A stretch of 54,396 bases of DNA, from the NCBI RefSeq assembly GCF_003852425.1, contig NZ_QAJN01000012.1, positions 65,554-119,949 on the forward strand. Reading direction: 5' to 3'. Positions 34,532-45,700 of this stretch are shown one piece after another; position 1 is the first letter of the stretch, and the number at the start of each line of letters is the position of its first letter. Source of the DNA: Paucibacter sp. KBW04. GTDB taxonomy: Bacteria; Pseudomonadota; Gammaproteobacteria; Burkholderiales; Burkholderiaceae_C. The translations under genes were made by a program, and so were the position numbers. The notes beneath the pieces are model-generated. The model searched no databases. It was given only the letters and a program-made list of their open reading frames with translations, and was not told the origin of the DNA.

Positions 34532-37500
34532 ATGAATGCACCGCATCCCCTGATGCCCGCCGATCAAGACCTGAACACTCCCGCTGTCCCCGGCCAAGAG
34601 TCAGACGCCGAGTCTTCCCACCGCGCCCCCCGCCTGCGCGAGATTCCCTACAACTACACCTCCTTCTCCGACCGCGAAATCGTCATCCGCTTGCTGGGCC
34701 ATCGCGCCTGGGAGCTGCTGAACCAGCTGCGCGAGGAGAGGCGCACCGGTCGCTCGGCCCGCATGTTGTACGAGGTCTTGGGCGATGTCTGGGTGGTGCA
34801 GCGCAACCCCTATCTGCAAGACGATTTGCTGGACAACCCGAAACGCCGGGCCCTGCTGATCGAGGCCCTGGAGCACCGCCTGCACGAGGTGGAGCGCCGC
34901 CGCGACCCCAGCACCGACGCGCAGCGCGATGCGCATGTGGGCGAGCTGCTGGCCGCCGCCCGGGTGGCCGTGCAGCAGTTTGCGCGCCAGTTTGAGCAGG
35001 TGGCCGAGCTGCGCCGCCGCGCCAGCAAGCTGTTTGCCAAGTCCACCGAAAAAGACAATATCAAGTTCGACGGCCTGTCCCGCGTCAGCCATGTGACCGA
35101 CGCCACCGACTGGCGGGTCGAGTACCCCTTTGTGGTGCTGACGCCGGATACCGAGGCCGAGATGGCCCAGCTGGTCAGGAGCTGTGTGGAGCTAGGCCTG
35201 ACCGTCATCCCGCGTGGCGGCGGCACCGGTTATACCGGCGGCGCCGTGCCCCTGGTGTGGAATAGCGCCGTCATCAATACCGAGAAGTTGGAGGCGCTCA
35301 AGGGCGTGGAGATGCTGGTCTTGCCCGGCCTCGACAAGCCGGTGGCCACCATCTGGAGTGAGGCCGGTGTGGTGACCCAGCGCGTGGCCGATCTGGCCGA
35401 GCAGCATGGCTTTGTGTTCGCGGTCGACCCCACCAGCGCCGAGGCCTCCTGCGTGGGCGGCAATGTGGCCATGAATGCGGGCGGCAAGAAAGCCGTGCTC
35501 TGGGGCACGGCGCTGGACAACCTCGCCTCTTGGCGCATGGTGACGCCCGAGGCCAAGTGGCTGGAGGTGGTTCGCCTGAACCACAATCTGGGCAAGATCC
35601 ATGATGTGGAGACGGCCAGCTTTGAGCTGCGCTACTTCGACGCCACCGGCAAGAAGCTGGAACGCACCGAGAGGTTGGACATCCCCGGCCGCATCTTCCG
35701 CAAGGAAGGCCTGGGCAAGGACGTGACCGATAAATTCCTGGCCGGTCTGCCCGGCATTCAGAAGGAAGGTTGCGACGGCCTGATCACCAGCTGCCGCTGG
35801 ATCGTGCACAAGATGCCGGCCCATGTGCGCACCGTCTGCCTGGAGTTCTTTGGCAATCCCAAGGACTGCGTGCCGGCCATCGTGGACATCAAGGACTTCA
35901 TGTTCACCGAGGCCAAGCGCCCGGGAGGCGCGGTGCTGGCTGGCTTGGAGCACCTGGACGACCGCTACCTGAAGGCCGTGGGTTACTCCACCAAGAGCAA
36001 GCGCGGCGGCCTGCCCAAGATGGTGCTGGTGGGCGATATCGTCGGCGAGGATGCCGACGCGGTGGCCCGCGCCACCTCCGAGGTAGTGCGCCTGTCCAAT
36101 GGCCGCAACGGCGAGGGTTTTATCGCCGTCTCGGCCGATGCGCGCAAAAAGTTCTGGCTGGACCGCAAGCGCACGGCGGCCATCTCCAAGCACACCAATG
36201 CCTTCAAGGTGAACGAGGATGTGGTCATCCCCTTGCCCCGCATGGGCGAGTACACCCTAGGCATCGAGCGCATCAACGTCGAGCTGAGCCTGCGCAACAA
36301 GCTGGCCCTGGTGCAGGCCCTGCAAGCCCTGTTCCGCCAGGGCAAGCTGCCTCTGGGCAAGAGCGATGACGCGGGCGACATCCCCAGCGCCGAGCTGCTG
36401 GGTGACCGGGTGCAGCAAGCCCTGGCCTTACTGGACGAGGTGGGTGCGCAGTGGTTGCGCTGGAAGAACGAGTTAGACCTGCCGCGTGAAGTGCAGGGCG
36501 AGCGCAGCTTCTTCGATCAGCTGCAAGATCACAGCTTGCGTGCCTCCTGGAAGACGCAGATCTTCAAGCCCCTGCAAGCCATCTTCAACGGCGGCGCCTT
36601 CGAGCCCATCCTGGCCGAGTGCAAGCGCATCCACGGCGAGGTGCTGCGTGGCCGCGTCTGGGTGGCCCTGCATATGCATGCCGGTGACGGCAATGTGCAC
36701 ACCAACATCCCCGTCAACTCCGACAACTACGAGATGCTGCAAACGGCCCACGAGGCCGTCGCCCGCATCATGAAGCTGGCGCGCAGCCTGGACGGTGTGA
36801 TCTCCGGCGAGCATGGCATCGGCATCACCAAGCTGGAGTTCTTGAGCGACGCCGAGCTGGCACCCTTTGCCGACTACAAGGCCCGCATCGACCCCGAAGG
36901 CCGCTTCAACAAGGGCAAGCTCTTGCGTCTGGGCGGGCCTGAGTCTATGACGACTTTTGCTGACCTGACCAATGCCTACACGCCCAGCTTCGGCCTGATG
37001 GGGCATGAGTCGCTGATCATGCAGCAGAGCGATATTGGCGCCATCAGCGACTCGATCAAGGACTGCCTGCGCTGCGGCAAATGCAAGCCGGTCTGCGCCA
37101 CCCATGTGCCGCGCGCCAATCTGCTCTATTCGCCGCGCAACAAAATCCTCGCCACCTCCCTGCTGGTCGAGGCCTTTCTGTACGAGGAGCAAACCCGCCG
37201 CGGCATCTCCATCAAGCATTGGCAGGAGTTCGAGGATGTGGCCGACCACTGCACGGTCTGCCACAAATGCGCCAACCCTTGCCCGGTCAAGATCGACTTC
37301 GGCGATGTGACCATGAATATGCGCAACCTCTTGCGCAAGATGGGCCAGAAGACCTGGCGCCCCGGCAATGCCGCCGCCATGTTCATGCTCAATGCCAGCA
37401 AGCCCGAGACCATCAAGCTGGCCCGTGCCGCCATGGTGGGCGTGGGCTTCAAGGCTCAGCGCCTGGCCCACGATGTGCTCAAGCGCTTTGCCAAGGCGCA

Positions 37501-38476
37501 GACGGTCGCGCCTCGCGCCACCGTGGGCGCCGCCCCCATCAAGGAGCAGGTGATTCACTTCGTCAACAAAAAGCTCCCCGGCGGCCTGCCCAAAAAGACG
37601 GCTCGCGCCTTGCTGGACATCGAGGACAAGGACTATGTGCCCATCATCCGCAACCCGGTCGCCAGCCATGCCGACACCGAGGCGGTGTTCTACTTCCCCG
37701 GCTGCGGCTCCGAGCGTTTGTTCAGTCAGGTGGGCTTGGCCACCCAGGCCATGCTCTGGCATGCCGGCGTGCAGACCGTGCTGCCGCCGGGTTATCTCTG
37801 CTGCGGCTATCCCCAGCGCGGCAGCGGCCAGTTCGAGAAGGCCGAGAAGATGATCACCGACAACCGGGTGCTCTTCCACCGCGTCGCCAACACGCTCAAC
37901 TACCTGGACATCAAGACCGTGGTGGTCTCATGTGGCACCTGCTACGACCAGCTGCAGGGCTATAAGTTCGAGGACATCTTCCCCGGCTGCCGCATCATCG
38001 ACATCCACGAGTACCTGCTGGAGAAAGGCATCACCCTGGGCTCAAGCACGAGCTATCTCTACCACGACCCCTGCCACTCGCCCATGAAGCTGCAAGAGCC
38101 CATGAAGACCGTCAAGGCCTTGGTGGGTGAGAACGTGGTGGAGAGCAAGCGCTGCTGCGGCGAGAGCGGCACCCTGGGCGTGACCCGGCCCGACATCTCC
38201 ACCCAGATCCGCTTCCGCAAGGAAGAAGAGTTGCGCAAGACCGAGACCCTGTTGCGCGACAGCGGCAAGGTGGCGGCGGCCGACAACCTCAAGATCCTCA
38301 CCAGCTGCCCCAGCTGCTTGCAAGGTCTCAGCCGCTACGGCGGTGATTTGCAAAACGGTCTGCTGGAAGCCGACTACATCGTGGTCGAGATGGCGCGCCA
38401 AATCCTGGGTGAGAACTGGATGCCGGAGTATGTGGCCAAGGCCAATGCGGGCGGCATCGAGCGCGTGCTGGTTTGA
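34532..38476 (+). CDS. DUF3683 / FAD-linked / Fe-S oxidoreductase (D-2-hydroxyacid dehydrogenase type)
   Basis: This 1314-residue protein fuses what are usually separate subunits. The N-terminal 190 residues are DUF3683. An FAD-binding type 4 domain follows ([30 protein letters not shown]), then a FAD-oxidase C-terminal domain with [15 protein letters not shown] and SGEHGIG. Two 4Fe-4S motifs follow, [11 protein letters not shown] (from Cys845) and [11 protein letters not shown] (from Cys907). Last come two CCG domains ([32 protein letters not shown]), as in GlcF/LutA/heterodisulfide reductase. The likely role is oxidation of D-lactate, glycolate or a similar 2-hydroxyacid into the quinone pool. 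The same fused form is, as I recall, common in betaproteobacteria. The start at 34532 is the best fit, without a strong ribosome binding site. Confidence 0.92.
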   Translation: MNAPHPLMPADQDLNTPAVPGQESDAESSHRAPRLREIPYNYTSFSDREIVIRLLGHRAWELLNQLREERRTGRSARMLYEVLGDVWVVQRNPYLQDDLLDNPKRRALLIEALEHRLHEVERRRDPSTDAQRDAHVGELLAAARVAVQQFARQFEQVAELRRRASKLFAKSTEKDNIKFDGLSRVSHVTDATDWRVEYPFVVLTPDTEAEMAQLVRSCVELGLTVIPRGGGTGYTGGAVPLVWNSAVINTEKLEALKGVEMLVLPGLDKPVATIWSEAGVVTQRVADLAEQHGFVFAVDPTSAEASCVGGNVAMNAGGKKAVLWGTALDNLASWRMVTPEAKWLEVVRLNHNLGKIHDVETASFELRYFDATGKKLERTERLDIPGRIFRKEGLGKDVTDKFLAGLPGIQKEGCDGLITSCRWIVHKMPAHVRTVCLEFFGNPKDCVPAIVDIKDFMFTEAKRPGGAVLAGLEHLDDRYLKAVGYSTKSKRGGLPKMVLVGDIVGEDADAVARATSEVVRLSNGRNGEGFIAVSADARKKFWLDRKRTAAISKHTNAFKVNEDVVIPLPRMGEYTLGIERINVELSLRNKLALVQALQALFRQGKLPLGKSDDAGDIPSAELLGDRVQQALALLDEVGAQWLRWKNELDLPREVQGERSFFDQLQDHSLRASWKTQIFKPLQAIFNGGAFEPILAECKRIHGEVLRGRVWVALHMHAGDGNVHTNIPVNSDNYEMLQTAHEAVARIMKLARSLDGVISGEHGIGITKLEFLSDAELAPFADYKARIDPEGRFNKGKLLRLGGPESMTTFADLTNAYTPSFGLMGHESLIMQQSDIGAISDSIKDCLRCGKCKPVCATHVPRANLLYSPRNKILATSLLVEAFLYEEQTRRGISIKHWQEFEDVADHCTVCHKCANPCPVKIDFGDVTMNMRNLLRKMGQKTWRPGNAAAMFMLNASKPETIKLARAAMVGVGFKAQRLAHDVLKRFAKAQTVAPRATVGAAPIKEQVIHFVNKKLPGGLPKKTARALLDIEDKDYVPIIRNPVASHADTEAVFYFPGCGSERLFSQVGLATQAMLWHAGVQTVLPPGYLCCGYPQRGSGQFEKAEKMITDNRVLFHRVANTLNYLDIKTVVVSCGTCYDQLQGYKFEDIFPGCRIIDIHEYLLEKGITLGSSTSYLYHDPCHSPMKLQEPMKTVKALVGENVVESKRCCGESGTLGVTRPDISTQIRFRKEEELRKTETLLRDSGKVAAADNLKILTSCPSCLQGLSRYGGDLQNGLLEADYIVVEMARQILGENWMPEYVAKANAGGIERVLV

Positions 38477-38495
38477 GCCTGGCGTCAGCAAAAGC

Positions 38496-38523
38496 AAAGG
38501 CCCGCTTCGAGCGGGCCTTTTTT
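38496..38523. terminator. Intrinsic terminator, probably bidirectional
   Basis: AAAGGCCCGC and GCGGGCCTTT form a perfect 10-base stem around loop TTCGA. On the plus strand it runs into TTTTTT after the FAD/Fe-S gene (20 bases past the stop). On the minus strand the stem ends in CCTTTGCTTTTG, and the PEP-CTERM gene ends 20 bases away, so it can serve both. Confidence 0.85.
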
Positions 38524-38542
38524 CGTCTGAAGCGAGTGCGCC

Positions 38543-39277
38543 TCAGCGCTGTTTGTCCGTCCTGCGCTTGACCCAGGCCAGGGCGGCCAGGCCGCTCAGC
38601 AGCAAGGCATAGCTTTGAGGCTCAGGCACAGCCGGATGCAGATTGGCGATCTCGGCGGCCGACAAGGCCGTGTCGTAGATGGCGATGTAGTCCACCGAAC
38701 CGGCCGAGGCTTCGCCGCCCACGGCGTTGTCATCGACGAAGAAACGTGCCACCTGATTGGGGCCGCTGAACTGAGCCAAACCCGCCGTGTCATTGAAGCT
38801 GATCTGCAAGACACCGTTGATATAGCCGGAGAAATTGCCCGCCGCATCGCGGCTGACAGTCAGGCGCACGGTCTGGCCGTTGGCGAAGGCGCCGCTCCCG
38901 CCGGTGGCGACGTTGTAGAAGTTCAGTGCGGTCGACAGGTTGTAGAGGCCGGTGTCACTGAGGGCATTTTTGAAGTCCAGCAGGCGGCGATAACCATTGG
39001 TTTGATCCAGGGCAAAGCTGGTGTCTATGGTGTAGATCGAGCTGCCCACCGCGTTGTCCAGGCTGAGGCCTTGGTTGGCGGCAAAGCTGTAGCTGCTGGC
39101 ACCTAGCGAGCCGCCCAGGGGGTTCAGCGCGGGGCCGCCCAGGGCATCGGCAAAGCTACCGTTGAGTTCATACAAATGACTGGGCGTTGTCGCCCCAGCT
39201 TCCGGCAGGCCGCCGAGGGCAAACAGGCTGCCCAGCAAGGCGGCAGCAGGGATACAGCGAGTGCTAAGGCGAGGCAT
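38543..39277 (-). CDS. PEP-CTERM sorting domain protein with LamG-like domain
   Basis: This 244-residue exported protein has a signal peptide (PAAALLGSLFALGGLPEAGA), a jelly-roll LamG/concanavalin-like domain (about 35-210; YELNGSFADALGG, then DYIAIYDTALSAAEI near the end) and a PEP-CTERM tail: VPEPQSYALLLSGLAALAW followed by KRRTDKQR. Such tails are cut and processed by exosortase in exopolysaccharide-producing Gram-negatives. No exosortase gene lies in the window. AGGAGAAG six bases before the ATG fixes the start. Probably binds or associates with an extracellular polysaccharide. Confidence 0.9.
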   Translation of the reverse strand: MPRLSTRCIPAAALLGSLFALGGLPEAGATTPSHLYELNGSFADALGGPALNPLGGSLGASSYSFAANQGLSLDNAVGSSIYTIDTSFALDQTNGYRRLLDFKNALSDTGLYNLSTALNFYNVATGGSGAFANGQTVRLTVSRDAAGNFSGYINGVLQISFNDTAGLAQFSGPNQVARFFVDDNAVGGEASAGSVDYIAIYDTALSAAEIANLHPAVPEPQSYALLLSGLAALAWVKRRTDKQR

Positions 39278-39505
39278 TGACTTCTCCTGGCGGCAACATC
39301 ACCGCTGGGCCCAACCATAAGCATTGCGGCGCCATTTGCTATCCCCAGGACAAGGGAGCGGAATGCTTGAGGCGGATCAAGCCCTAGGCGCAGGCAAGCG
39401 GGCCGCCTGGGTTTCCCCCAGTCAGGGCCATCTGAGTGTCGGCATTTTGTCCCTTCACAATGGGCAGGCTGCGCGCATGCAGCGCCCTCAGCCCCAGGAA
39501 TACTC

Positions 39506-40318
39506 ATGCCGCGCCGTTCTCCCTTGTTCAAACATCTGCTCGGCCTAGTCGGCCTTGCCTCCCTGTGTGCAGGTGCCGCTCAGGCGCAGACGCAAGGCTT
39601 GGTCGATCAACCCTGCGCCCTGATCGAGGCGCGTGTGGCAGCTGCCGCCGAGGCCGAGCGCCATGGCCTGTGGCAAACGCAGGATTGGGCGGGCCTGTGT
39701 CGCTATCAAGCCGCCAACAAGGCCTGGCTGGCTGCGCACAAGAGCGGGCCTGTGGTGGTCTTTATGGGCGACTCCATCACCGAGGGCTGGGGGCGACGCC
39801 AGGGGCGTGGCGGGCCGGGAGAGTTCATGGAGCCGGGTTACTTGAGCCGAGGCATCTCGGGTCAGACCACGGCGCAGATGCTCTTGCGTCTGCGCGCCGA
39901 TGTGCTGGATTTACGGCCCAAGGTCTTGCACCTGATGGCGGGCACCAATGACATCGCCGGCAATCGCGGGCCGGTCTCCAAGCAAGACTTGCAAGCCAAT
40001 ATCCAGTCCATGGTGGAGCTGGCACGGCGCCATGGCTTGCGAGTGGTGCTGGCCTCCATCTTGCCGACCGAGCGCTTTGATTGGCGGCCCGAACTCAAGC
40101 CGGCCCAAGCCGTGCGCGAGATGAATACCTGGCTGCGGGCCTATGCCGCAGCCCAAGGCCTTGTCTACGCCGACTACTACACGCCCATGGCCACTGAGAG
40201 CGGTGGCCTCAAGCCCGAGTTGGGGCCGGATGGCGTGCATCCCAATGAGGCGGGCTATTTGCTGATGGAGCCCATCGCGAGGGAGGCGATTCGCCGCGCG
40301 ATGAGCGATGGCAAGTAG
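39506..40318 (+). CDS. Exported SGNH/GDSL hydrolase
   Basis: This 270-residue esterase-like protein has a signal peptide (LLGLVGLASLCAGAAQA, cut near residue 27). Block I is MGDSITEGW with Ser90, block III is GTNDIAG and block V is DGVHPNE with Asp242 and His245. The block II Gly is in SRGISGQTT. All catalytic residues are there. Relatives remove acyl or acetyl groups from lipids or polysaccharides; the substrate is not known. AGGAA precedes the ATG by seven bases. Confidence 0.9.
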   Translation: MPRRSPLFKHLLGLVGLASLCAGAAQAQTQGLVDQPCALIEARVAAAAEAERHGLWQTQDWAGLCRYQAANKAWLAAHKSGPVVVFMGDSITEGWGRRQGRGGPGEFMEPGYLSRGISGQTTAQMLLRLRADVLDLRPKVLHLMAGTNDIAGNRGPVSKQDLQANIQSMVELARRHGLRVVLASILPTERFDWRPELKPAQAVREMNTWLRAYAAAQGLVYADYYTPMATESGGLKPELGPDGVHPNEAGYLLMEPIAREAIRRAMSDGK

Positions 40319-40332
40319 CGGCCGGCCTGGGG

Positions 40333-41412
40333 CTACATCAGCACAAAGTAGGGCTTGTAGGCCTCGCCATTGCCGTCCTTCCAGTCCTTGCCGGCCACGA
40401 TGCCACCGGTTTGCGGTTCGATGATTCTGACCTGACCGCGTGTGTCCACAAAGACGTTGACCGCATGTGCACCGGTGGAGGTGCGGCCAAAGATCACCCC
40501 GATGGCATAGCCGAATTCGGCGCTGCTGGCGTAGGCCGTCTTGGAAGCCTGGGCCTTGTAGACATAGCTGAAGTCATCGCAGTCGAAGACCTCGTTCTTC
40601 CACTTGTAGTTGCGCAGGCCGGACTCTTGATAGATGGTGCCGGCCTGGGTGTCGGAGATGGCTTCGTAGAACTCGTCCCCGGTATTGAAGGCCGAGTAGA
40701 CGAAAGAGGAGCCGGGCCAAGTGCTTTGGAACAGTTGCTCCACCTTGTTCTTGATGACGAAGAATTTGTGAAAGGTGTACTGGCTGCCGGCATTGCTGCC
40801 CGAGACATAGAGCCAGTTCCAGGAGCCGGCGTCGGCGGCCAGATGCATGGTGGTGCCGGCATTGTTCCAAGCCAGCTTATAGCTTTGCGAACCATCCGGA
40901 TTGGTCTGGCTGAGCTGGGCGCTCAAGCCCATCACGGGATAGCCCTCGCCATAACCCGAACTGGCCCAAAAGGTCCATTCCCAGTTGCTTGACTTGCCGT
41001 TGGCGTGCAGGGGCCAGCTCAGGCCGCCGCTTTGAATACTGAGATTGGCGGGCCCCTGTGTCGGGTCGGACGAGACGGACAGGGGCAAGACATCTTGGGG
41101 GTAGTCGGTGTATTGACCCATGAAAGCCCAGTTCCAAGTGCCCGAGCCTGCGCCGTCCACGCAGAGCACGCGCCCTTGCGGGTCCTTCAGCGCGTAAACA
41201 CCGGCTGGGTCCAGCTTGGACGCCGCCATGGCTTGGCCCAGCACCATGGCGCTGGCGGTCTCGGCCTGCGTCGAGCCTTGGGCTTTGTCCAGGCCCTTGG
41301 CCCCCGCTTGGGGGTAGGACTTGAGCTGCGCGCCCGGTTCGGCATGCGCGTTGATGGGTAGTGCAAATTGAGCGAGGGCGCCGGCGGGCTTGTGGGTCGT
41401 GTGGGTGGACAT
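40333..41412 (-). CDS. MOA-like lectin-protease (threefold repeat plus papain-like domain)
   Basis: The 359-residue product resembles the fungal lectin-protease MOA in plan. Residues about 66-215 hold three similar segments, TWNWAFMG (92-99), NWEWTFWA (143-150) and SWNWLYVSG (197-205), spaced about 52 residues apart, as expected for a beta-trefoil. Residues about 220-359 match the MOA C-terminal cysteine protease: Cys278 in FDCDDFSYVYKA, His316 in GAHAVNVFV and Glu332 in IIEPQTG. The spacings (38 and 16) are near those of the MOA triad (42 and 17). No signal peptide is visible, and a flexible, Ala-rich N-terminus of 60 residues precedes the repeats. It may be a toxin or a defence protein aimed at eukaryotes. 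Convergent with the SGNH gene. Confidence 0.7.
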   Translation of the reverse strand: MSTHTTHKPAGALAQFALPINAHAEPGAQLKSYPQAGAKGLDKAQGSTQAETASAMVLGQAMAASKLDPAGVYALKDPQGRVLCVDGAGSGTWNWAFMGQYTDYPQDVLPLSVSSDPTQGPANLSIQSGGLSWPLHANGKSSNWEWTFWASSGYGEGYPVMGLSAQLSQTNPDGSQSYKLAWNNAGTTMHLAADAGSWNWLYVSGSNAGSQYTFHKFFVIKNKVEQLFQSTWPGSSFVYSAFNTGDEFYEAISDTQAGTIYQESGLRNYKWKNEVFDCDDFSYVYKAQASKTAYASSAEFGYAIGVIFGRTSTGAHAVNVFVDTRGQVRIIEPQTGGIVAGKDWKDGNGEAYKPYFVLM

Positions 41413-42225
41413 GAGCTGTTCTCCGAGTCTGCTTGAATCGAATCAACTGATCTGCGGGCGCAGCGCCACCGCCTGGGCGGGCCGCTGGGCAGGCCTCTGC
41501 CGTCGAGCCTGCCTGCTTGATTGCGTGCAGCAAGACGCGACGGTCGACTCAATGTAGGAGGCCTGCGCTCAAGGCGACTCCTAAGGCGGGGGGAGCAAAT
41601 GATGTCGGCTTTTCTGCTCGTTTCCCGTTGCTAAAGCTAGGCGTTCAACTCAGCGGATTCTGTCTCGGCTCACACAATCTTGGCCATGGATGCGCAGCAG
41701 TTTGCCAATACCTTTGCTCAGCTCGATGGCGATGTTTACCCCCTAGCCGCCGGCCGTTTAGCCTTGGGGCTGCAGCGATTGTCGAATGAAGCGGAGGACT
41801 TGCTCTCCCGCCAAGTGGATCCCCAATAGGGGCGCAGCGCGCTGATTGACCTGAGTCACGCTGGCGAAACGCTCCTTCTGATGCCTTGAAGGTGCTGGAC
41901 ATTGATCGCCCTTTGACTGCCGCTCTTGCTGCCATAGATTAGGCGCTGAGCTTGCACGCCTTGGCGATTGGGCACGCTTCTTTAGGCCAGGGCTGTGCTT
42001 CATTGCACGATTGCGCCTAGGTAGGCGCTTAGTTGCCAGCCAAAAACCTATACAAGAAATGAATAAGCTTGCATGATGGTTGCAAGGCGACCCTGACTTC
42101 AAAAGGTCTTTTGAACCCCATCGGACATGCTTCTTGGCCATGCCCAGTGCATCAACCGACAGTGTTTCTGAGCCGCTAAGCCTCGGGTTGACCTGGCCTT
42201 TACACCCCTTTCAATGGGAGTTCGC
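41413..42225. other. Long interval without a convincing gene
   Basis: These 813 bases separate divergent genes. A plus-strand frame of 47 codons (41686-41829) begins MDAQQFANTF and has protein-like composition but no recognisable ribosome binding site; the following bases keep coding-like composition in a shifted frame to about 41940, so it may be a decayed gene. A short inverted repeat (42068-42073 with 42081-42086) lies about 140 bases before the Cache gene. The base composition is less GC-rich from about 41930 to 42110. No promoter was recognised. Confidence 0.4.
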
Positions 42226-42750
42226 ATGATGCAAACGCCAATGGATCGTCGAAGCTTTCTTGCGGGCTCAGTTGCCGCTGTGGGTTTGGCCTCCGGTCTT
42301 TGGAGTGGCCAGCACTGCTGGGCGGGCGAAGTCGCCGCTTCAGCAGAAACCGCCAAGCGGGCCAGTCGCGAAGAGGCCGTCGCCATGGTCAAAAAAGCCA
42401 TTGCCCAGTTCAAGCGCGACGGTGCAGAAAAGACCTATGCGGCCATCATGGACGCGAAAGGGCCCTATCGCGATCGTGATCTCTATGTTTGGATCAGCGA
42501 TTTGAAGACGGGCTTCACCGTGGCACATGGCATCAATCCGCGCCTCTTGGGCAAGGATCTCACCGGTATTCGTGACGCTGATGGCCAGGCCTTTGTGCTG
42601 AACCTGCAAAAGCTGGCGCGCCTGGGTAAGCCGGGCTGGGTGAATTACAAATGGCCCAATCCCACGACCAACGTCATCGAGTCCAAAACCACTTACTTTG
42701 AGCCCTGGGCGGATTTGGCTTTTTGCGCCGGTGTCTATTTGCCTGAATGA
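42226..42750 (+). CDS. Tat-exported single Cache domain protein
   Basis: This 174-residue protein has a Tat-type signal (DRRSFLAGSVAAVGLASGLW) and one small-molecule-binding Cache domain (sCache type; KAIAQFKRDGAEKTYAAI, DLYVWISDLKTGFTVAHGINPRLLGKDL, GWVNYKWPNP and FAGVYLP-like ending FCAGVYLPE). Such domains usually sit inside chemoreceptors or kinases; here it is free in the periplasm. GGGAG six bases before the first of two consecutive ATGs supports 42226 as start. The hybrid kinase gene begins 37 bases downstream. Confidence 0.85.
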   Translation: MMQTPMDRRSFLAGSVAAVGLASGLWSGQHCWAGEVAASAETAKRASREEAVAMVKKAIAQFKRDGAEKTYAAIMDAKGPYRDRDLYVWISDLKTGFTVAHGINPRLLGKDLTGIRDADGQAFVLNLQKLARLGKPGWVNYKWPNPTTNVIESKTTYFEPWADLAFCAGVYLPE

Positions 42751-42787
42751 ATCGCCAGCTTGAAGCCTCCTAGGCGTTTGAGTCGTC

Positions 42788-45700
42788 GTGGTTGAGAAGA
42801 ACGTCTCGGCGCCTTTCAGCCTGCAGTCCCGTCATCCCAAACGGGTCGCAGGCCTGGGTTTGTTGACCCTGATCCTGCTCCTGGTGTTCGTCGTCAATAT
42901 GCGCAACGGCCAGGTGGCTGTGGACGCGATCTATGCCAATTTGGTGAGGGTGCAGGCCGCCACCCAAAAAGCCAACACCATGCTGCAGTTGGTGATGCGG
43001 CAAGACATTGCGGTGCGCGGTTTGGGGCTGTCGCAAGAGCCTGCCAAGATGCAATCCTCGTACTCGACCAGCGTCGAATCGACCGAGGCTTTTGGGCGTT
43101 TGTTGGACGAGTTCATGGCCGTGCCTCAGGGAGAAATCAACCTACGGGTACTGCGCGAACTGAAGCAGGTTCAACAGCAAGCGCTGCCCTTGATCAAGGA
43201 AGCTTCGGGCTATGCCTTTTCCTACCAGATTGAAGACACCATACGCATCATCAACGCGCAATTGGACGGTGTGTCTCGCAAGCGAATGGAACTCACCACC
43301 CAGTATGTGGCCTTGATTACTCAGGAGGCTAACGAGACCACGCAGCGCATTCTTGAGCAGGCCGAACGCTCGCGTAACAGCACTTATTTCTTCGGCGTTC
43401 TGTCTTTGTTGTCACTGGTTGCATTCGGGGTGATGATGGCGCGGGAACTTCGTCATGCGGACGCTGCCGTGCATGAGGTCGAAGAGCGGCGTGCGCGCGA
43501 AAAGGCCGAAGTCTTGGCCTCGGCCAATGTGGAGTTGGCCGAGGCGCTGGAGGTGGCAAAGATCGCCACCCAGGCCAAGAGCGAGTTCTTGGCCAATATG
43601 AGCCACGAGATCCGCACCCCCATGAATGCCATCATCGGCCTGTCCGGCCTGGCTCTGCGCTTGGATCCGAGTCAGCGCATGCGGGACTACCTGGACAAGA
43701 TTCAACAAGCGGGTCAGCACCTGCTGGGCATCATCAACGACATTCTCGATGTGTCCAAGGTGGAAGCCGGCCGGATGGAGTTGGAGCAAATGCCATTTGA
43801 CCTGGAGCGGGTGCTGGATAACCTGTCCAGCCTTTTGCTTGAAAAGGTCAGCGCCAAAGGGCTGGAGATGATTTGGCGCATCGCGCCCGATGTGCCCTTC
43901 GGGCTGGTCGGTGACCCGTTGCGCCTGGGGCAGATCTTGATCAACTACTGCAATAACGCCCTCAAGTTCACCGAGACTGGCGAGATCGAGCTTGATCTGA
44001 CGGTGTTGGAGCAAAGCGATCAAGAGGTGATGCTGCGCTTCGCGGTGCGCGACACCGGCATTGGCATGACCGAGGCCCAACAGGCGCTGTTGTTCCGCAG
44101 CTTCAACCAGGCAGACGCCTCCATCACCCGCAAATACGGCGGCACCGGCCTGGGCCTGGCCATCAGCAAACATCTGGCTGCGCTGATGGGTGGTGAGGTG
44201 GGGGTGAGCAGCGTGCCTGGTCAGGGCTCGGTGTTTTGGTTCACCTGCAGACTGGGCCTGGGCGAGCGTCGCAAGCTCAACTTCACCCCCGCAGATGCGC
44301 AGGGCAAGCGGGTGCTGGTGATCGATGACAACCCGACGGCCGCCACCGTGCTGGCCGAGAATCTGGCCCTCCTGGGTTTTGAGGTGCAGATTGAGCATTC
44401 CGGGGCGGCGGGCCTGGACAGGCTTTCGCATGCCGCCAGTGCCAAGGCGCCCTTCGACTTTGTCATGCTGGATTGGATAATGCCTCATCTGGACGGCATT
44501 GAGACGGCCCGTTTGATCCAACAAGCCCCTGTTGAGCCGCGGCCCAAGCTGGTGTTGGTGACTCAATTTGGCCGGGAAGAAGTGGCGCAAAAGTCTCGCG
44601 AGGTGGGCATCTCCCATGTGCTGGTCAAGCCGGTCAATCCGTCAACCTTGGTTGATGTGATGATGAATCTGCTGGGCCATGTGGGCTACGCGAGCAAGCC
44701 GGTCGCTTTGGGCAAGGACCTTGTCCAGGTGCGGTCAGATATCCGCGGCGCCCGCCTCTTGCTGGTGGAAGACAACGCCATCAATCAGCAGGTCGCGCTT
44801 GAGTTGCTGACGGATGAGGGATTCAGGGTCGATATTGCTGACAATGGCGCCATTGCCCTGGCCAAGATCGACCAGGCCCATCAACAGGGTCAAGCCTACG
44901 ATCTGGTGTTGATGGATATGCAGATGCCCGTCATGGACGGCTTGCAAGCCACTCGAAAGCTGCGTGAAGACCCGCGCAACGCCCAACTCCCCGTGGTCGC
45001 CATGACCGCAAATGCGATGGGCTCGGACCGGCAACTGTGCTTGGATGCCGGCATGAACGACTACGTGAGCAAGCCTATTGAGCCCGCCTTGCTGTGGCGG
45101 GCACTCAATCAATGGGTGCCGCCTGATGCCAATCGCAGCCCGCCAAACGCCGCGCCTCTTGAGTCCGCATCGGCCAGCGCGGCTGAGCTGCCTGCCATTG
45201 CGGCCCAGGTGCTGCTCATGCCCGTGAGCGGCCTAGAGATCGAGTTAGGCCTGTCGCGCCTGAATGGCAAGGCGAGTTTCTACACCCTCTTGCTGCGGCG
45301 TTTTGTCGAGGCTCATGCGAGCTATTTGGCCGAGCTGAAGGACAGCGTTGCCGCTGCCGATTGGCCCACGGCCGAACGTGCCGCGCACACCCTCAGAGGG
45401 GTGGCCGGCAATATCGCTGCCAGCGACTTGCAAGAGTCGGCGGGGAGTTTGGAAAACCGGCTGAGGCGTTGTGTCGAGTCCGCGCCCACGGCGGCCGAAC
45501 TGCTGTTGCTCGAGCCGGCCTTGAACAAGGTCGTTCAACAGGTCATGGCGCTTGTGCAGGGCTTGCGGCGGGCGTTTCCCGCCAGCCCAGGCCTTAGCGG
45601 CCAGCCCTCTGCCGACGAGCAAGACCTGGCCCGGCTCTGCCATTCATTGCTGGCCCTGCTGCGAGAAGACGATGGACAGGCCTTCGAGTTTGTGCAGGAG

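Noticed and set aside
39278-39400. Sigma-54 promoter before the PEP-CTERM gene
   Set aside because: A TGGCGC and a TGC element are present on the minus strand, but the GG-to-GC spacing is one base too short.
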